Shown here one piece after another: positions 33,201 to 33,263 of a stretch of 33,263 nucleotides of DNA. Each line of letters begins with the position of its first letter. The stretch's first letter is position 1. The translations under genes were made by a program, and so were the position numbers. Source of the DNA: Lenisia limosa. Lineage: Eukaryota; Breviatea. Location: NCBI GenBank assembly GCA_001655205.1, contig LPNZ01010979.1:1-33263 (forward strand), in the 5' to 3' direction. A model generated the notes under the pieces. The model was given only the letters and a program-made list of their open reading frames with translations, was not told where the DNA came from and made no database searches.

Positions 33201-33263
33201 TGTGAGGAATGCAGTGGGGGCTCATCTCTCCTCTTGCCACTGGCTGCCATTTTTCTCATTCTG
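18276..33263 (+). CDS. giant secreted or type I membrane protein, Cys-rich C-terminal part
   Basis: Starts with a clear signal peptide, MALLSCSQLLLFLLILTG (exon 18276-18327, donor GTAAGT). Early exons: 18376-18508, 18593-18642, 18804-19093, 19237 onward, 19610-19709. Beta-rich exons follow with DFGRAILIYGSG (23110), EDIFGDALSQLG (23810) and SFKGIVSTSTALIGITG (22835), loosely like FG-GAP/propeller blades. A run of phase-0 exons from 24950 to 26630 reads for example VVSGGMVELDVPISS, FHFYWLSSYTSKEFE and IFFEWETPQLDFNETVYC. From 28832 on the exons are Cys-rich modules, and the last (33194) reads into GGSSLLLPLAAIFLIL, probably the first membrane helix, at the window edge. I treat it as one gene because no stop plus new start is evident, but not every junction is proven (19330-19610 and 23960-24600 are unclear) and it could be two genes. 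Confidence 0.5.
19355..19455. repeat. AT-rich palindromic low-complexity tract
   Basis: About 100 bp made of ATATGATATG, TATACAAGTATA and ATAATATAATAG-like pieces, in a probable intron of the plus-strand gene. Similar tracts occur at about 20-80, 21095-21200, 21835-21895 and 32050-32106. Confidence 0.6.
19944..20045. repeat. tandem repeat, 3 copies of 34 bp
   Basis: Unit begins ACCCCAGTACCTCATGTGCA; copies start at 19944, 19978 and 20012, the last with one change (AGTAAC). It lies in an intron or exon-poor stretch (19710-20470) where I see no convincing coding sequence. Confidence 0.9.
20098..20181. mobile_element. degraded hairpin MITE, copy 1
   Basis: Imperfect inverted repeat: CCGACCGCGATAAGTCCTG on the left pairs with CAGGACTTCACGGTC on the right, with TAC...GTA ends. 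The arms match the two better copies at 30756 and 31005 (GACC-GNGATAAGTC-TG). Internally it has no coding sequence. It lies in an intronic stretch of the giant plus-strand gene. Confidence 0.5.
21313..21390. other. assembly gap (78 N)
   Basis: Follows an A run at 21304-21312 and a T-rich run just upstream. The region 20980-22530, which also holds the next gap, shows no convincing exon. Confidence 0.95.
21659..21791. other. assembly gap (133 N)
   Basis: Run of N in AT-rich intronic sequence, not next to a long homopolymer. Confidence 0.95.
22087..22270. repeat. tandem repeat, 4 copies of 46 bp
   Basis: Unit TCTACTACCATCACATCTAT followed by GGAGCTGATGATTCAATGTT and GCCTTA. Copies start at 22087, 22133, 22179 and 22225 with one to four changes each. 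It sits just before the exon at about 22532 of the plus-strand gene, so it appears intronic. Confidence 0.92.
23616..23759. repeat. tandem repeat, 4 copies of 36 bp
   Basis: Unit ATTTTGCTATCTTGTAATGA plus ATCGCCTCAAACATAC, copies at 23616, 23652, 23688 and 23724. The unit length is a multiple of three and one plus frame stays open through all copies (ILLSCNESPQTY, 12 residues). Flanking splice sites (donor near 23411, acceptor near 23789) place it in an intron, so translation is doubtful. Confidence 0.92.
29350..29409. other. assembly gap (60 N)
   Basis: Lies about 20 bases after a G run near 29320-29330. It is upstream of or within the start of the Cys-rich exon that ends near 29550. Confidence 0.95.
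30428..30536. other. assembly gap (109 N)
   Basis: Starts soon after the donor of the exon ending near 30414 and ends just before the exon NVLGSSVACAQCQQYAVA. It therefore probably replaces most of an intron. Confidence 0.95.
30756..30837. mobile_element. hairpin MITE, copy 2 (best copy)
   Basis: 82 bp, nearly a perfect fold-back: TACAGTGACCGGGATAAGTC on the left against the inverted GACTTATCTGGGTCACTGTA on the right, with arms extending to the ATCGGTCAAGACTT / AAGTCTTGGCCGAT pair. The outer TA is the likely target duplication. CAGTG ends with TA targets are typical of Tc1/mariner-derived MITEs. It has no coding capacity and lies in an intron of the giant gene. Confidence 0.8.
31005..31087. 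mobile_element. hairpin MITE, copy 3
   Basis: 83 bp, same family as 30756-30837 and only about 170 bp away. The left arm ACCGGGATAAGTCTTGACC pairs with the right arm AAATCGGTCAAGACTTTTCA; the tips have diverged (TACAGGAACC versus GGTCACTTTTA). Intronic. Confidence 0.75.
31121..31225. other. assembly gap (105 N)
   Basis: Begins directly after a 13-base G run at 31108-31120, in an intron of the giant gene. Confidence 0.95.

Larger units (their letters stand above)
28832..33263 (+). other. array of Cys-rich ephrin-receptor-like / EGF-like modules
   Basis: At least fifteen small exons each carry two to six Cys. Examples: 29056-29212 (CATCVSGTYTDTYHAEACSL, then CPLRMTS and CYCDVGYDSG), 29694-29772 (CTCNEGYGGALCEQCSAGHY), 30877-30967 (CLCIEGYGLDGEDCVKCDSG), 32285-32411 (FCLPCADGETSNKLGTKCIC, then CKSCPEG) and 32901-33001 (CADGYSGFLCSQCEEGYY). 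The patterns C-x2-C-x-G-x-Y, C-x2-CP and C-x-C-x2-G-Y are those of the GCC2/GCC3 (ephrin-receptor-like) and laminin/EGF-type domains, which are extracellular and disulfide-bonded. Several exons are bounded by phase-1 introns at a Gly codon. Confidence 0.7.

Overview
This looks like nuclear DNA from a single-celled eukaryote (protist or alga). The genes are dense, AT-rich between exons, and cut into many short exons by GT-AG introns, mostly about 50-200 nt. I saw no operons, Shine-Dalgarno sites, tRNAs or rRNAs. The lineage cannot be fixed from sequence alone. Nine runs of N interrupt the window, and five of them lie on or just beyond G, C or A homopolymers. I built gene models by hand, joining exons only where splice sites and reading phase agree; several 5' ends remain open.

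Layout. (1) 470-1763, plus: the 3' part of a gene of unknown function. (2) 1934-8647, minus: a 17-exon gene whose exons all agree in phase (about 754 codons), encoding a membrane protein of unknown family. Exon 11 is split by a 2.69 kb DNA transposon (3594-6286) with 49-bp terminal inverted repeats and an ATAT target duplication. (3) 8766-13943 and upstream, minus: a large Gln-rich protein with a SNAP-25-like (Qb-type) SNARE motif in its interior. Its 3' end can be spliced either to a tail-anchor exon or, in phase, to the first exon of gene 2. (4) 14348-15007, minus: two open exons I cannot assign. (5) 15130-18181, minus: a multi-pass membrane protein with six or seven hydrophobic segments and a probable 5-nt microexon. 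(6) 18276 to the right edge, plus: a very large secreted or type I membrane protein, divergent from gene 5. It has a signal peptide, a long beta-rich ectodomain, then 15 or more small exons of Cys-rich modules (ephrin-receptor-like/EGF-like), and a hydrophobic stretch beginning at the window edge.

The introns of gene 6 hold three related hairpin MITEs with mariner-like ends, three tandem-repeat arrays (34, 46 and 36 bp units) and AT-rich palindromic tracts. Genes 2, 3, 5 and 6 look like membrane, trafficking or surface proteins, but nothing in the sequence shows that they work together. The strongest observations are the transposon-split gene with its readable empty site, the internal SNARE motif with two possible 3' ends, and the 5-nt microexon.
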